In this document: positions 45,138 through 53,109 of the stretch, in pieces
Layout: each line of letters opens with the position of its first letter
Position numbering within the stretch: position 1 is the stretch's first letter
Origin: Flavivirga jejuensis
GTDB taxonomy: Bacteria; Bacteroidota; Bacteroidia; Flavobacteriales; Flavobacteriaceae
Reading direction: 5' to 3'
DNA: 64,000 nt
Assembly (NCBI RefSeq): GCF_030540765.1
Contig: NZ_JAUOEL010000002.1
Span: 620,001 to 684,000, forward strand
Program-made: the position numbers and the translations under genes
The notes under the pieces: generated by a model
Told to the model about the DNA's origin: nothing
What the model saw: the letters and a program-made list of their open reading frames with translations, nothing else
Databases searched by the model: none

Positions 45138-45449
45138 TTATAGTAAAAAAGGAGGAGGTCGGGAAAAGAGCTGACTTCTAGCAATAGTACTTGTTATAAC
45201 AAAATTGTAGTTTTTTATTATCTCTCTCAGAGCAATTGGTTCAGTGTTTTCAATTATGAAATCCTGTAAATTAGGTATAAGCGCAGGAGTTAAGTTATGC
45301 GTAATTGCATGGTCACAAATAGCACAATGAGTTTCGTGATCTTCATCATTTGTATGAGACAACACATGATGGAGACCTGCCATTTTCATACTAAAGAAAA
45401 GAGCAATGAAAAAAAAGATTATCCTATTTTTAATCTGACTTATTTTCAT
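45138..45449 (-). CDS. Small His/Cys-rich secreted protein of the metal-uptake operon
   Basis: 103 residues with one N-terminal hydrophobic segment (about 8-24). Directly after it comes a ligand-dense stretch: His27, His28, His32, His38, His41, Cys42, Cys45, His47 and His51 (LHHVLSHTNDEDHETHCAIC, then DHAITHN). The C-terminus is basic. I do not recognise a named family, though similar small proteins precede TonB receptors in metal loci. First gene behind the promoter at 45606-45635; likely a periplasmic metal sink or receptor accessory. Confidence 0.7.
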   Translation of the reverse strand: MKISQIKNRIIFFFIALFFSMKMAGLHHVLSHTNDEDHETHCAICDHAITHNLTPALIPNLQDFIIENTEPIALREIIKNYNFVITSTIARSQLFSRPPPFLL

Positions 45450-45605
45450 TATAACATATAAAACTTCTATAAAGAAGTACTTAATATTTTTCTAGCTTGT
45501 AATGATTTTATATCTAAAAGTAAGCTATAGGTAAAATCATAATGAAACACCTAGCAATATATTTTGATTTGTTAATTAGTAACTTAATTCTAATAAATTA
45601 TTTTG

Positions 45606-45635
45606 CAAATATATTATTTTTTTGCATTAACGCAA
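45606..45635 (-). promoter_or_regulatory. Promoter of the TonB receptor operon
   Basis: On the minus strand, TTG (45633-45635), a 19-bp spacer and TATATTTG (45606-45613). The -7 box is the same as that of the merC-like operon. It implies a leader of about 150 bases before the His/Cys-rich protein. Confidence 0.7.
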
Positions 45636-45648
45636 CTAAGTTGCATTA
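45628..45648 (-). promoter_or_regulatory. Zur-type operator 3
   Basis: A 21-bp palindrome with core GCAAC-TAA-GTTGC and TAA/TTA outer arms, one mismatched pair. It contains the -33 TTG; its centre is 25 bp from the -7 box, against 26 bp for operator 2. It is the third copy of the same motif in the window. Confidence 0.7.
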
Positions 45649-45649
45649 G

Positions 45650-46831
45650 TTTATTTATAAATATCCAATCAATACCTTTGATAGGGTTATCATTAGATAG
45701 GCTCATTAAGTCAACATATGCAATACCTGTATAACAGCTAAGGAAGTTAGCAAAATCATAAATGAGTTTAGTCCAGTACTTTTAAAGACATATCTGGAGT
45801 ATTCAATTCATTATTTAGATACTTATTTAAGTAAGCTTGAGTTACTCCAAAATTCCTTAGAGTAGCGATAGCCGGTGTTTTTTTCTGATTACTAATACGG
45901 GATACACTAACGTATGTAATTTCGACAATTACAATCAAATTTCCGACAATTTGATAATGACCAGTATTAGATATATTTGAAAAAGAAAAACGGAGGCCAA
46001 AATGCTCTATTACTAAGCTATCTTTGCAAGAGGTGGTAGATAAGTTAAAGAAGCCTTTTTTATTCATAAATACTGACTCAGAAAACCCAATGAAGACTAC
46101 CATCGTTCGTTTATTATCAATGTATTTTCAACAGGCACTGATAATAATTTGTACGCCATTATAATTCTTCAATCGAATCTATTACATTTACTTCGGGTCT
46201 TTCATCTTAAATTTTAATATCAGAAATTAAGGTACGCTTATCTGCATCTGAGGTTTGTCTTAATATGCTTTAGAATATTAAAAAAATCTCTTATTACTTC
46301 TCTGAGATTAAGAATTCATCCCCTGAACATAAATTAAGATTGGTACATGTTTACAAGTAAGATGAGAATAAAGTTATAGCAATTATTCCCAACCTATTAG
46401 GTTGGGAATACAAGACTATTGCTGAATTACGCAAGAAACGGTGGGGTATTGAATTGTTTTTCAAATACTTGAAACAAAATCTGCAAGCCAAAACATTCAA
46501 GGGGAACCAGAGAAAATGCTTTAAAATCGCAAATCTATGCAGCTCTAATAAATGACCTCCTTACTTATAAAGCGAACTATTTCTAAACACCAGTCGCTTT
46601 CTCTTAATTTATCAGAGAAAATAAAACTCTGCTTGTATCACTACCTAAAACTGGATTATGTTAGCCATCCAACACGGCAAAAAATACTATTTGAGAAAAA
46701 CTTATTTTCTGGTTAATCATCGTTTTGTAATGAAAACACTGCGATGTAACTATGGTTTTGTTCGTTTACCTAAACTTTCGGATGCTAATGATGTTTAATA
46801 AAACAATCTAAACAGCATTTAGTTAATTAAT
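45650..46831. other. 1.2-kb decayed region
   Basis: No intact gene is convincing. A 111-codon minus-strand frame at 45768-46103 has no recognised domain, no good start context and may be part of a broken gene. From about 46320 an IS4-type transposase remnant begins. The final 200 bp, up to the lipoprotein gene end, show short fragments only. Confidence 0.5.
46327..46583 (+). pseudogene. IS4-type transposase remnant, frameshifted
   Basis: Translation gives HKLRLVHVYK, a stop, DENKVIAIIP, then IAELRKKRWGIELFFKYLKQ and NLQAKTFKG. After a frame change it continues with KSQIYAALINDLLTYK and ends at 46583. The xxLYKKRWxIELFFKxIKQN block is the conserved C-terminal part of IS4-family DDE transposases. 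With one internal stop and at least one frameshift it is dead. No terminal inverted repeats were found. Confidence 0.75.
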
Positions 46832-47659
46832 TTAGGGCTTAACTGGTATATCAATAACTTCATTTGGTGCCCCAGTTTCAACAACCCATTCTCCTGTTTC
46901 GGTTAATGTTACCGTTACATCAAACCCTTGTCCAAAATCATTTTGAGTTATTTCAGCTGCACTACTAGAAATAGTTGTAAAATCGGCTAATTGATTTGAT
47001 TGAAAATCACCTGTAGCAATATAAAACGTGAACTTTGGGACAATAATTGTTGTTTGGTTAGGGTCTGGACTCCAAGTCATTCCAATATAACCACTGGAAC
47101 TTTGTATACCAAAACTCATGTTTGAATACCACCCTTGGTTCTCAAAACCAATCTTATCAAAAGGATTGGAAGTTAGCATTATTGCTGCTTCTGGGAGTTT
47201 ATTAATATTAACTATATTAGGTCCTTGATGAAGAAGGTATTCAATACCCCAATGGTCTCCTATTTCGGTATCTCTACTATCAGAACTCACAATTCTTGTG
47301 TCTAAACCAACAGCTTGATTACCTGCTCCAGCCCCTATCACATATTGGAGAGGAATAGTAAAATAGTTAACACCAGGATAATTAGGTGCAATTATTAGGT
47401 GTGTACTTGAATTTGCATAAACCTCTCCTGAAGTATTAATTTCTGGATCCTGTAAAAAACACCAAAAATTTTGCTCAGAGGGGCTCCTATTTACAAGGTA
47501 AATATTATAAAAATCTGCTACTTCAGTTACTTTCTTTGAATTACTAATATTATCTGCTTCTTTCAATAGATTACTTTCTTCAACTACATCAGCTTCTTGA
47601 GAACAAGAAACAACCATAAGCATTATTCCTAATAAAATTGGTAAATTTGTTTTCTTCAT
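46832..47659 (-). CDS. Hypothetical lipoprotein, unknown family
   Basis: 275 residues, lipobox Cys19 (MLMVVSC) followed by an acidic linker. The rest is predicted to be mostly beta, with no motif I recognise; segments such as NIYLVNRSPSEQNFWCFLQD and IGMTWSPDPNQTTIIVPKFT read like a secreted or surface beta-sandwich protein. Codon use and composition match the surroundings. It stands alone between decayed stretches, so it may be a recent arrival or an adhesin-like accessory gene. Role unknown. Confidence 0.6.
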   Translation of the reverse strand: MKKTNLPILLGIMLMVVSCSQEADVVEESNLLKEADNISNSKKVTEVADFYNIYLVNRSPSEQNFWCFLQDPEINTSGEVYANSSTHLIIAPNYPGVNYFTIPLQYVIGAGAGNQAVGLDTRIVSSDSRDTEIGDHWGIEYLLHQGPNIVNINKLPEAAIMLTSNPFDKIGFENQGWYSNMSFGIQSSSGYIGMTWSPDPNQTTIIVPKFTFYIATGDFQSNQLADFTTISSSAAEITQNDFGQGFDVTVTLTETGEWVVETGAPNEVIDIPVKP

Positions 47660-48386
47660 AAATTCTAATTTTTAAATTAATTAAAGATTTTTAAATTGGT
47701 TAAAATCATTATCTCTATTATAAATAGTTTGGTAAAAAGTTTTATTTTTTTAAGCTGTTTACTTAAAATTGTAAGTTTTTTATCACTAACAATTAAAACA
47801 AATATAAATCATCTAATTTACCTCCTACGGATAAAAAATTACCTATAAAGGATTTAAAAAAATATAAATTTAAACATGTAAACATAAATACTTTCAATTC
47901 GGAAAGACCTAATTTTATTAGCCGTATTGGCTATTGCCACTATTTTTTTAATTGACATTCCTGCAAAAATATTCCTTTCAATACCCTTCAGGGAAAGTTT
48001 ACAATATCAATAACGAAGTTAAAGGAGCTAAAGCTATAGATTATTGCCCCCATAAACAGAATCCGCTACAAAGAAGAAATTATGGTAAAAGAAGTTACTG
48101 TTGATATAGCGGAAAACATGAATCTAATTGCTAAAAAATATGATTTCCTAAAACAGGCATAAAATTGTTGAACAAACTAAAAACACAAGTAAAACCTATA
48201 ATCCAGTTTAGGGGAGTCAGAGATATTTCTTTTGTCCTAAATAGGCTCACAAAAATTTATGCATAATTAGAACTTGTCCCTCTAAAATTATATTTGATCC
48301 CCGTTAATTCCATGATAAAGTGCAAATTGTGTGCAGATAAAAAATAAAAAAGGGCTTCAAACTAATGAAACCCTTATTATTACTAG
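47660..48386. other. 727-bp region with gene traces
   Basis: Around 47904-48011 the plus strand reads RKDLILLAVLAIATIFLIDI then PAKIFL before a stop, like one membrane helix of a lost gene. Around 48092-48162 there is a short frame MVKEVTVDIAENMNLIAKKY ending in DFLKQA. Neither could be assigned to a family. The remainder is AT-rich with nothing recognisable. Confidence 0.35.
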
Positions 48387-48460
48387 TGACCTCGACAGGA
48401 TTCAAACCTGTAACCTCTTGAGCCGTAATCAAGTGCGCTATTCAGTTGCGCCACGAGGCC
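48387..48460 (-). tRNA. tRNA-Arg (anticodon ACG)
   Basis: Full cloverleaf on the minus strand: acceptor GGCCTCG with CGAGGTC (one G-T pair), D stem GCGC/GCGC, anticodon stem CTTGA/TCAAG enclosing loop TTACGGC with anticodon ACG, T stem ACAGG/CCTGT with loop TTTGAAT, and discriminator A. CCA is not encoded. Wobble A is expected to become inosine, reading CGU, CGC and CGA. Confidence 0.93.
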
Positions 48461-48542
48461 TTTTTTGTGGGTGCAAATATAATATTTTTATTAAAACTTT
48501 ACCTATTTTTTTTTCCAAATTTGGAATTCATTACTTTTGAAT

Positions 48543-49172
48543 ATGGCAACGGAACTATTACATCAAAAATTCAATCATATTTTAGATAACACTTTAATAG
48601 ATGAAATCGAAAAAATCGGTACTATAAGTACATTTTCAAAAGACGATATCATTATAGATATTAATCAATCATTACAATATATTCCTCTTTTATTAAGTGG
48701 AAATATTAAAATACTTCGAGAAGATAGTGAAGGGAATGAGTTACTTATCTATTTTTTAGAAGCAGGAGAAACCTGTACGATGTCATTAACTTGTTGCATG
48801 GGTACTTCTAAAAGTAAAATTAGAGCCGTTGCAGAAAAAGATTCAAGTCTTATTATGATACCTGTTCAAAATATGCAAAAATGGTTTCATACTAACGAGA
48901 GCTGGCGGAATTTCATTTTAGAAAGTTACCAAACCCGTTTTGATGAAATGCTAGAAGCCATAGATAACCTTGCTTTTATGAAAATGGATGAACGCCTCTA
49001 CAAGTACCTGAATAACAAAGTAAAACTTCACACGTCTAAAACTATTATTGCGAAACATCAAGATATCGCAGAAGACTTACATACCTCACGTGTTGTTATT
49101 TCCAGACTTTTAAAGCAATTTGAAAACGAAAAGAAAATAAAACTTAGTAGAAATAAAATTGAAGTTTTATAA
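48543..49172 (+). CDS. Crp/Fnr-family transcriptional regulator
   Basis: 209 residues from ATG 48543. The N-terminal cyclic-nucleotide-type barrel (about 15-120) includes GNIKILREDSEGNELLIYFL and a Cys-Cys pair (CTMSLTCCMG, about 80-89). The C-terminal winged helix (about 145-209) has the recognition helix HTSRVVISRLLKQFENE. There is no iron-sulfur cysteine cluster at the N-terminus, so it is not a classical Fnr. It lies upstream of sulfur genes whose promoters carry matching palindromes; the cysteines might sense sulfane sulfur, which is inference. Confidence 0.9.
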   Translation: MATELLHQKFNHILDNTLIDEIEKIGTISTFSKDDIIIDINQSLQYIPLLLSGNIKILREDSEGNELLIYFLEAGETCTMSLTCCMGTSKSKIRAVAEKDSSLIMIPVQNMQKWFHTNESWRNFILESYQTRFDEMLEAIDNLAFMKMDERLYKYLNNKVKLHTSKTIIAKHQDIAEDLHTSRVVISRLLKQFENEKKIKLSRNKIEVL

Positions 49173-49346
49173 CTCAAAACAATTGCAATATTTTTTATTT
49201 GGTAAGTTAGTCCCATTGGCTTTATAATCTCAACTAATATTCGTTACCTATTTTTTACCTTTAAACTTATCCTGAATACAACTAGCACCTAACCCTATAT
49301 TTAAAACATAATTTAACACACCTCTTAGAAGTAAGTAACATGTGTA

Positions 49347-49391
49347 AGTAACATTTATTACAAAGCCTCCATATGTTTAATTTTATATTTG
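49347..49391 (+). promoter_or_regulatory. Crp/Fnr-type site and -7 box of the yeeE operon
   Basis: Palindrome GTAA-CATTTA-TTAC (49348-49361, centre 49354.5) lies 29.5 bp before the -7 box TATATTTG (49384-49391). There is no -33 TTG at the right distance, so activation is likely needed. A direct repeat GTAAGTAACAT (49331-49341 and 49344-49354) overlaps the site. Confidence 0.6.
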
Positions 49392-49410
49392 TGATAAAAT
49401 AAAAACAGGT

Positions 49411-49968
49411 ATGGAATACATTTTAAACCCTTGGCCATGGTATATTTCGGGGCCACTAATTGCCTTAGTTATGGCTTTATTACTCTATTTTGGAAAAACA
49501 TTTGGTATGTCTTCCAATCTTAGAACGATGTGTTCTATTATGGGAGCTGGAAAAACAGCAAACTTTTTTAAGTTTAATTGGAAAGAGCAAACATGGAACC
49601 TAATTGTTGTGCTTGGTGCTATTATTGGTGGTTTTATAGCTACACAATATTTATCAAACGATAGTATAACGAATTTAAATCCAGCTACTATTACAGAACT
49701 TCAAAGTATGGGGTTTGAAAATTCTGGAACCACTTTAGTTCCTAATGAAATGTATGGCATTGAAGCCTTAACGTCTCCAAAAGGATTACTTCTCTTAGTT
49801 TTAGGAGGCTTACTAGTTGGTTTTGGGACTCGTTACGCTGGTGGTTGCACATCTGGACATGCAATTACAGGACTTAGTAGTTTACAGAAACCATCACTAA
49901 TTGCAGTTATAGGTTTTTTTATTGGCGGATTAATAATGACTAATTTTATTTTACCCTTAATCTTTTAA
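49411..49968 (+). CDS. YeeE/YedE sulfur-transport protein, first half
   Basis: 185 residues with four to five membrane helices. Conserved elements GGKT-like MCSIMGAGKTANFFKFNWK near 41-58 and GFGTRYAGGCTSGHAITGLS (about 137-156) with the substrate-binding cysteine of the family. YeeE/YedE proteins import thiosulfate or related sulfur species. As is common in this phylum, the protein is split into two genes; the partner starts 3 bp downstream. Confidence 0.9.
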   Translation: MEYILNPWPWYISGPLIALVMALLLYFGKTFGMSSNLRTMCSIMGAGKTANFFKFNWKEQTWNLIVVLGAIIGGFIATQYLSNDSITNLNPATITELQSMGFENSGTTLVPNEMYGIEALTSPKGLLLLVLGGLLVGFGTRYAGGCTSGHAITGLSSLQKPSLIAVIGFFIGGLIMTNFILPLIF

Positions 49969-49971
49969 AAA

Positions 49972-50385
49972 ATGAAATATTTTAAATTTTTATTAGTTGG
50001 CATCTTCTTCGGAATTGTTTTAGTAAAATCTGAAGCCGTTTCATGGTATAGAATTTATGAAATGTTTCGTTTTCAATCATTTCATATGTATGGTATTATA
50101 GGCACTGCTATTGCATCTGGAGTTTTATTTCTTCAAATTTCAAAAAAAGGGATTATAAAGAGTATTAAAGGCGCAGATATTTTTGTTCCTAAAAAAGAAA
50201 ACGGCTTTTCGAGATACATTATTGGAGGTATTATTTTCGGATTTGGCTGGGCACTTATTGGAGCCTGCCCTGGACCGATGTACATTCTGTTAGGCACAGG
50301 TATATATAGTATGATTATTGTTATAGCTGCAGCCATTATAGGTACATACATTTATGGAGCTATAAAAGATAAACTTCCTCATTAA
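49972..50385 (+). CDS. YeeE/YedE sulfur-transport protein, second half (DUF6691-type)
   Basis: 137 residues, four membrane helices. SWYRIYEMFRFQSFHMYGII (about 25-44) and GFGWALIGACPGPMYILLGT (about 84-103), with the second conserved cysteine, mark the C-terminal half of YeeE/YedE. Together with the preceding gene it reconstitutes one transporter. Its stop codon shares a base with the start of the TauE gene. Confidence 0.9.
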   Translation: MKYFKFLLVGIFFGIVLVKSEAVSWYRIYEMFRFQSFHMYGIIGTAIASGVLFLQISKKGIIKSIKGADIFVPKKENGFSRYIIGGIIFGFGWALIGACPGPMYILLGTGIYSMIIVIAAAIIGTYIYGAIKDKLPH

Positions 50386-51176
50386 TGGATGTCACTCAAC
50401 TCTTAGGATATATTGGCGCCTTAATTGTAGGCTTAATTTTGGGTTTAATTGGTGGCGGTGGTTCCATACTCACTGTGCCTTTATTAGTGTATCTTCTAGC
50501 ATATAACCCCGTTATTGCAACTGCATACTCTCTCTTTGTAGTAGGTATTTCCTCTATGGTAGGTACTTATCAAAAGCATAAAAAAGGATTCGTTGATTTT
50601 AAAATAGGTTTAACTTTTTCATTCCCATCATTTATTGCGGTTTATTTATCAAGACGTTATTTAGTACCTGGTATTCCTGATACCATTTTTAGTTTTGGTG
50701 ATTATGCTCTTACTAAAGAAATGAGCATCATGATATTTTTTGCTTTTATCATGTTACTAGCTTCATTTTCTATGATAAAGAAGACAAAAAATAACGGTAC
50801 AACTTTAAAACCCCAATCCTATTACATAACTTTTATTCAAGGTTTAATTATTGGGACTGTAACAGGACTTATTGGTGCTGGTGGTGGATTTTTATATGTA
50901 CCTGCATTAGTAGTTTGGGCTAATCTCCCAATGAAAAAAGCAGTAGGAACTTCTTTAATTATTGTAACTATTAATTCCCTAATTGGCTTTATAGGGGATG
51001 TGCAAACAATAGACATTGAATGGGTATTTCTTCTTTCTTTTACTTTAATCTCTGTAATAGGAATTATTTTAGGAGTATATATCTCAAAATTTATAAGCGG
51101 AAAGAAACTTAAAAAAGGATTTGGCTTTTTTATTTTAATAATGGCTATTTATATTATTTATAAAGAGCTTAGTTAA
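50385..51176 (+). CDS. TauE/SafE (TSUP) family sulfur-compound permease
   Basis: 263 residues and about eight membrane helices. The two family repeats are visible in GLILGLIGGGGSILTVPLLV near 16-35 and IGTVTGLIGAGGGFLYVPAL near 156-175. TSUP permeases export sulfite or organosulfonates. Here it probably removes the sulfite formed by the persulfide dioxygenase encoded downstream. Confidence 0.9.
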   Translation: MDVTQLLGYIGALIVGLILGLIGGGGSILTVPLLVYLLAYNPVIATAYSLFVVGISSMVGTYQKHKKGFVDFKIGLTFSFPSFIAVYLSRRYLVPGIPDTIFSFGDYALTKEMSIMIFFAFIMLLASFSMIKKTKNNGTTLKPQSYYITFIQGLIIGTVTGLIGAGGGFLYVPALVVWANLPMKKAVGTSLIIVTINSLIGFIGDVQTIDIEWVFLLSFTLISVIGIILGVYISKFISGKKLKKGFGFFILIMAIYIIYKELS

Positions 51177-51188
51177 GCAGTGCAGCAA

Positions 51189-51233
51189 TGTGACATAAGT
51201 CACAAATCGAACCATTTTGGTTTCGTATTTTTG
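51189..51233 (+). promoter_or_regulatory. Crp/Fnr-type site and -7 box of the persulfide dioxygenase gene
   Basis: TGTGACATAAGTCACA (51189-51204) is a perfect 16-bp palindrome centred at 51196.5, 29.5 bp before the -7 box TATTTTTG (51226-51233). With a start site near 51237 the activator would sit near -41, the class II position. No -33 TTG is present. Confidence 0.7.
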
Positions 51234-51239
51234 AAACGT

Positions 51240-51477
51240 TTTAAATAAAAAAAATCTCAAAACTGACTATTCCCGAGGCAAGCCATAGGGGTGTTTCACC
51301 AGTTTTATTTTGCCTTTAAAGGCAAATATCGAATTTTGTTATTTTGCCTTCACCCAGAACTGCAAAAAGGCAGTTCTGACCTCTCCTAAGGAGGTGAATT
51401 GGAAACCCCGACCCAAGAGTCGGAGAATTTTTAAATTAAAAAAGGATTTCTGTTTGTTCAGAAATTAAAAACAGATT
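51240..51477 (+). ncRNA. Long structured 5' leader (candidate cis-regulatory RNA or repeat element)
   Basis: Between the inferred start site and the dioxygenase ATG lie: AAAACTG/CAGTTTT (51259-51265 and 51300-51306) enclosing GGC-AA-GCC; a perfect 18-bp palindrome (51309-51326); an outer stem TTCACC/GGTGAA (51349-51354 and 51393-51398) enclosing AGAACTGC/GCAGTTCT (51356-51363 and 51370-51377) and CTCCTAAGGAG (51383-51393), a possible three-way junction; and CCGAC/GTCGG (51408-51412 and 51419-51423) before a T-rich run. It matches no riboswitch I know. Confidence 0.45.
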
Positions 51478-52887
51478 ATGAAAATAGAACAAATTTATAC
51501 AGGATGTTTAGCTCAAGGAGCTTATTTTATAGAATCTAATGGAGAAGTAGCCATTATTGATCCATTGCGTGAAACACAACAATATGTTGATAAAGCTAAT
51601 AAAGAAGGTGCTAAGATCAAATATATTTTTGAAACACATTTTCATGCCGATTTTGTTTCTGGACATGTCGATTTAGCAAAAAAGACAGGAGCTACTATTG
51701 TTTTTGGTCCTGGAGCAGAAACAAACTACGATGCCTATATAGCAACCGATAATGAATCATTTAAAATCGGAAATGTTACCATTAAAGTATTACACACACC
51801 AGGTCATACCTTAGAGTCATCAACATTTCTTTTAATTGATGAAAAAGGAAATAACTATGCTATTTTTAGTGGAGACACCTTATTTTTAGGTGATGTGGGG
51901 CGTCCAGACTTAGCAATAAAATCCGATTTAACAAAAGAGGATTTAGCTGGTATGTTATTTGAATCTTTACGAAATAAAATCATGCCATTGGCAGATAATG
52001 TTATTGTATATCCTGCTCATGGTGCTGGTTCTGCTTGCGGAAAAAATTTAAGTAAAGAAACTGTCGGGCTTTTGGGGGATCAGAAAAAAACGAATTATGC
52101 TTTAAGAGCAGATATGACCAAGGAAGAGTTTGTTGAAGAAGTTTTAGACGGCATTGCTCCTCCTCCTCAATATTTCGCTAAAAATGCTATGATGAATAAG
52201 TCTGGTTACGATAATTTTGAAACTGTGCTACAAAAAGGAGATACTGCATTAGCCCCAGAAACATTTGAAGCTATAGTTAACCAGGAAAGCGCCTTGGTAC
52301 TCGATGTTAGAACTCAAAAAGAGTTTGTAACAGAGCATATCCCTAACTCCATTTTTATTGGAATTAATGGTGGATTTGCACCATGGGTTGGTGCTTTAAT
52401 TACCGATTTACAACAACCTATTCTACTAATTGTACCAGAAGGAAAAGAAAAAGAAACTGTAACACGATTATCTCGTGTAGGCTATGATAATACGTTAGGC
52501 TATCTAAAAGGCGGTATCAATGCCTGGAAGAACTCTGGTAAAGATATTGAAACCATTGAGTCTATCTCGGCTGACGAATTTTCTAATCGCCTTAAAAATA
52601 GAGCAATCAATACGCTTGATGTTAGAAAAGATGGAGAATATAAATCGGAGCATCTAGATAGTGATTCTGTACAACATTTTGCTTTAGACTATATTAATGA
52701 TAATATGAACGCTATTGATAAAACTAAAACCTATCATTTATACTGTGCAGGTGGGTATCGTTCTGTTATTGCTGCATCTATTTTGAAGGCCAGAGGATTT
52801 AATGTTATTGATATTGCTGGTGGCTTTGCAGCCATTAAAAATACAGATTTGCCAACAACCACTTTTGTTTGTCCGACAACACTTTAA
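51478..52887 (+). CDS. Persulfide dioxygenase-rhodanese fusion (MBL fold, two rhodanese domains)
   Basis: 469 residues. The metallo-beta-lactamase-fold dioxygenase (about 1-235) has ETHFHADFVSGH (His54, His56, Asp58), His110 in HTPGHT, Asp133 in SGDTLFLGDVGRPDL and His181 in YPAHGAGSACGK, the ETHE1-like signature. Rhodanese domain 1 (about 260-355) has lost its active-site cysteine (VPEGKEK in the loop). Rhodanese domain 2 (about 365-465) keeps Cys423 in YCAGGYRS. It oxidises glutathione or other persulfides to sulfite and can transfer sulfane sulfur. Part of the sulfide-detoxification set with the permeases upstream. Confidence 0.92.
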   Translation: MKIEQIYTGCLAQGAYFIESNGEVAIIDPLRETQQYVDKANKEGAKIKYIFETHFHADFVSGHVDLAKKTGATIVFGPGAETNYDAYIATDNESFKIGNVTIKVLHTPGHTLESSTFLLIDEKGNNYAIFSGDTLFLGDVGRPDLAIKSDLTKEDLAGMLFESLRNKIMPLADNVIVYPAHGAGSACGKNLSKETVGLLGDQKKTNYALRADMTKEEFVEEVLDGIAPPPQYFAKNAMMNKSGYDNFETVLQKGDTALAPETFEAIVNQESALVLDVRTQKEFVTEHIPNSIFIGINGGFAPWVGALITDLQQPILLIVPEGKEKETVTRLSRVGYDNTLGYLKGGINAWKNSGKDIETIESISADEFSNRLKNRAINTLDVRKDGEYKSEHLDSDSVQHFALDYINDNMNAIDKTKTYHLYCAGGYRSVIAASILKARGFNVIDIAGGFAAIKNTDLPTTTFVCPTTL

Positions 52888-52907
52888 TAAAAACTAAAAT
52901 TTTTAAT

Positions 52908-53105
52908 ATGAAAAAAATGTAGGAGCTATAGGATAAGAGCATTAGAATATTAGTTGCTATAACTATTGCATTACTATATTATTTTAATGTTATCGAAGGC
53001 ACTTTAGCTTATGTATTAATCGGTCTAGCTATCGTTTTATTATTAATAGCTTTGTTAATTTTTTGTCCGTTATATAAAGCTTCTAGAATTAGTACTAAAA
53101 AATAG
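52908..53105 (+). pseudogene. DUF2892-type small membrane protein gene with two close frameshifts
   Basis: From codon 9 the frame reads DKSIRILVAITIALLYYFNV and ends FCPLYKASRISTKK, a typical DUF2892 protein of about 66 residues. The first codons read MKKM then a stop, but with one more A in the A7 run (52911-52917) and one G fewer near 52931 they would read MKKNVGAIDKSIR. Two compensating single-base changes within 20 bp either inactivate the gene or are base errors. DUF2892 genes commonly accompany rhodanese/sulfide genes. Confidence 0.75.
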
Positions 53106-53109
53106 AAAA

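Noticed and set aside
45768-46103. 111-codon minus-strand frame
   Set aside because: No recognisable domain, no signal or convincing start, and it lies in decayed DNA beside a transposase remnant. It may be part of a broken gene but is not supported as a coding sequence.
47904-48162. Two short translated traces in the 47.7-48.4 kb gap
   Set aside because: Each is under 40 codons and cannot be tied to a family; noted only in the gap entry.
48331-48540. 69-codon plus-strand frame over the tRNA
   Set aside because: It runs antisense through tRNA-Arg (48387-48460), so its translation reflects tRNA sequence.
51384-51392. AGGAGG-like sequence as a Shine-Dalgarno site
   Set aside because: It lies about 85 bp before the dioxygenase start and within a hairpin, and ribosomes of this phylum rarely use such sites. 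It is more likely part of the leader structure.
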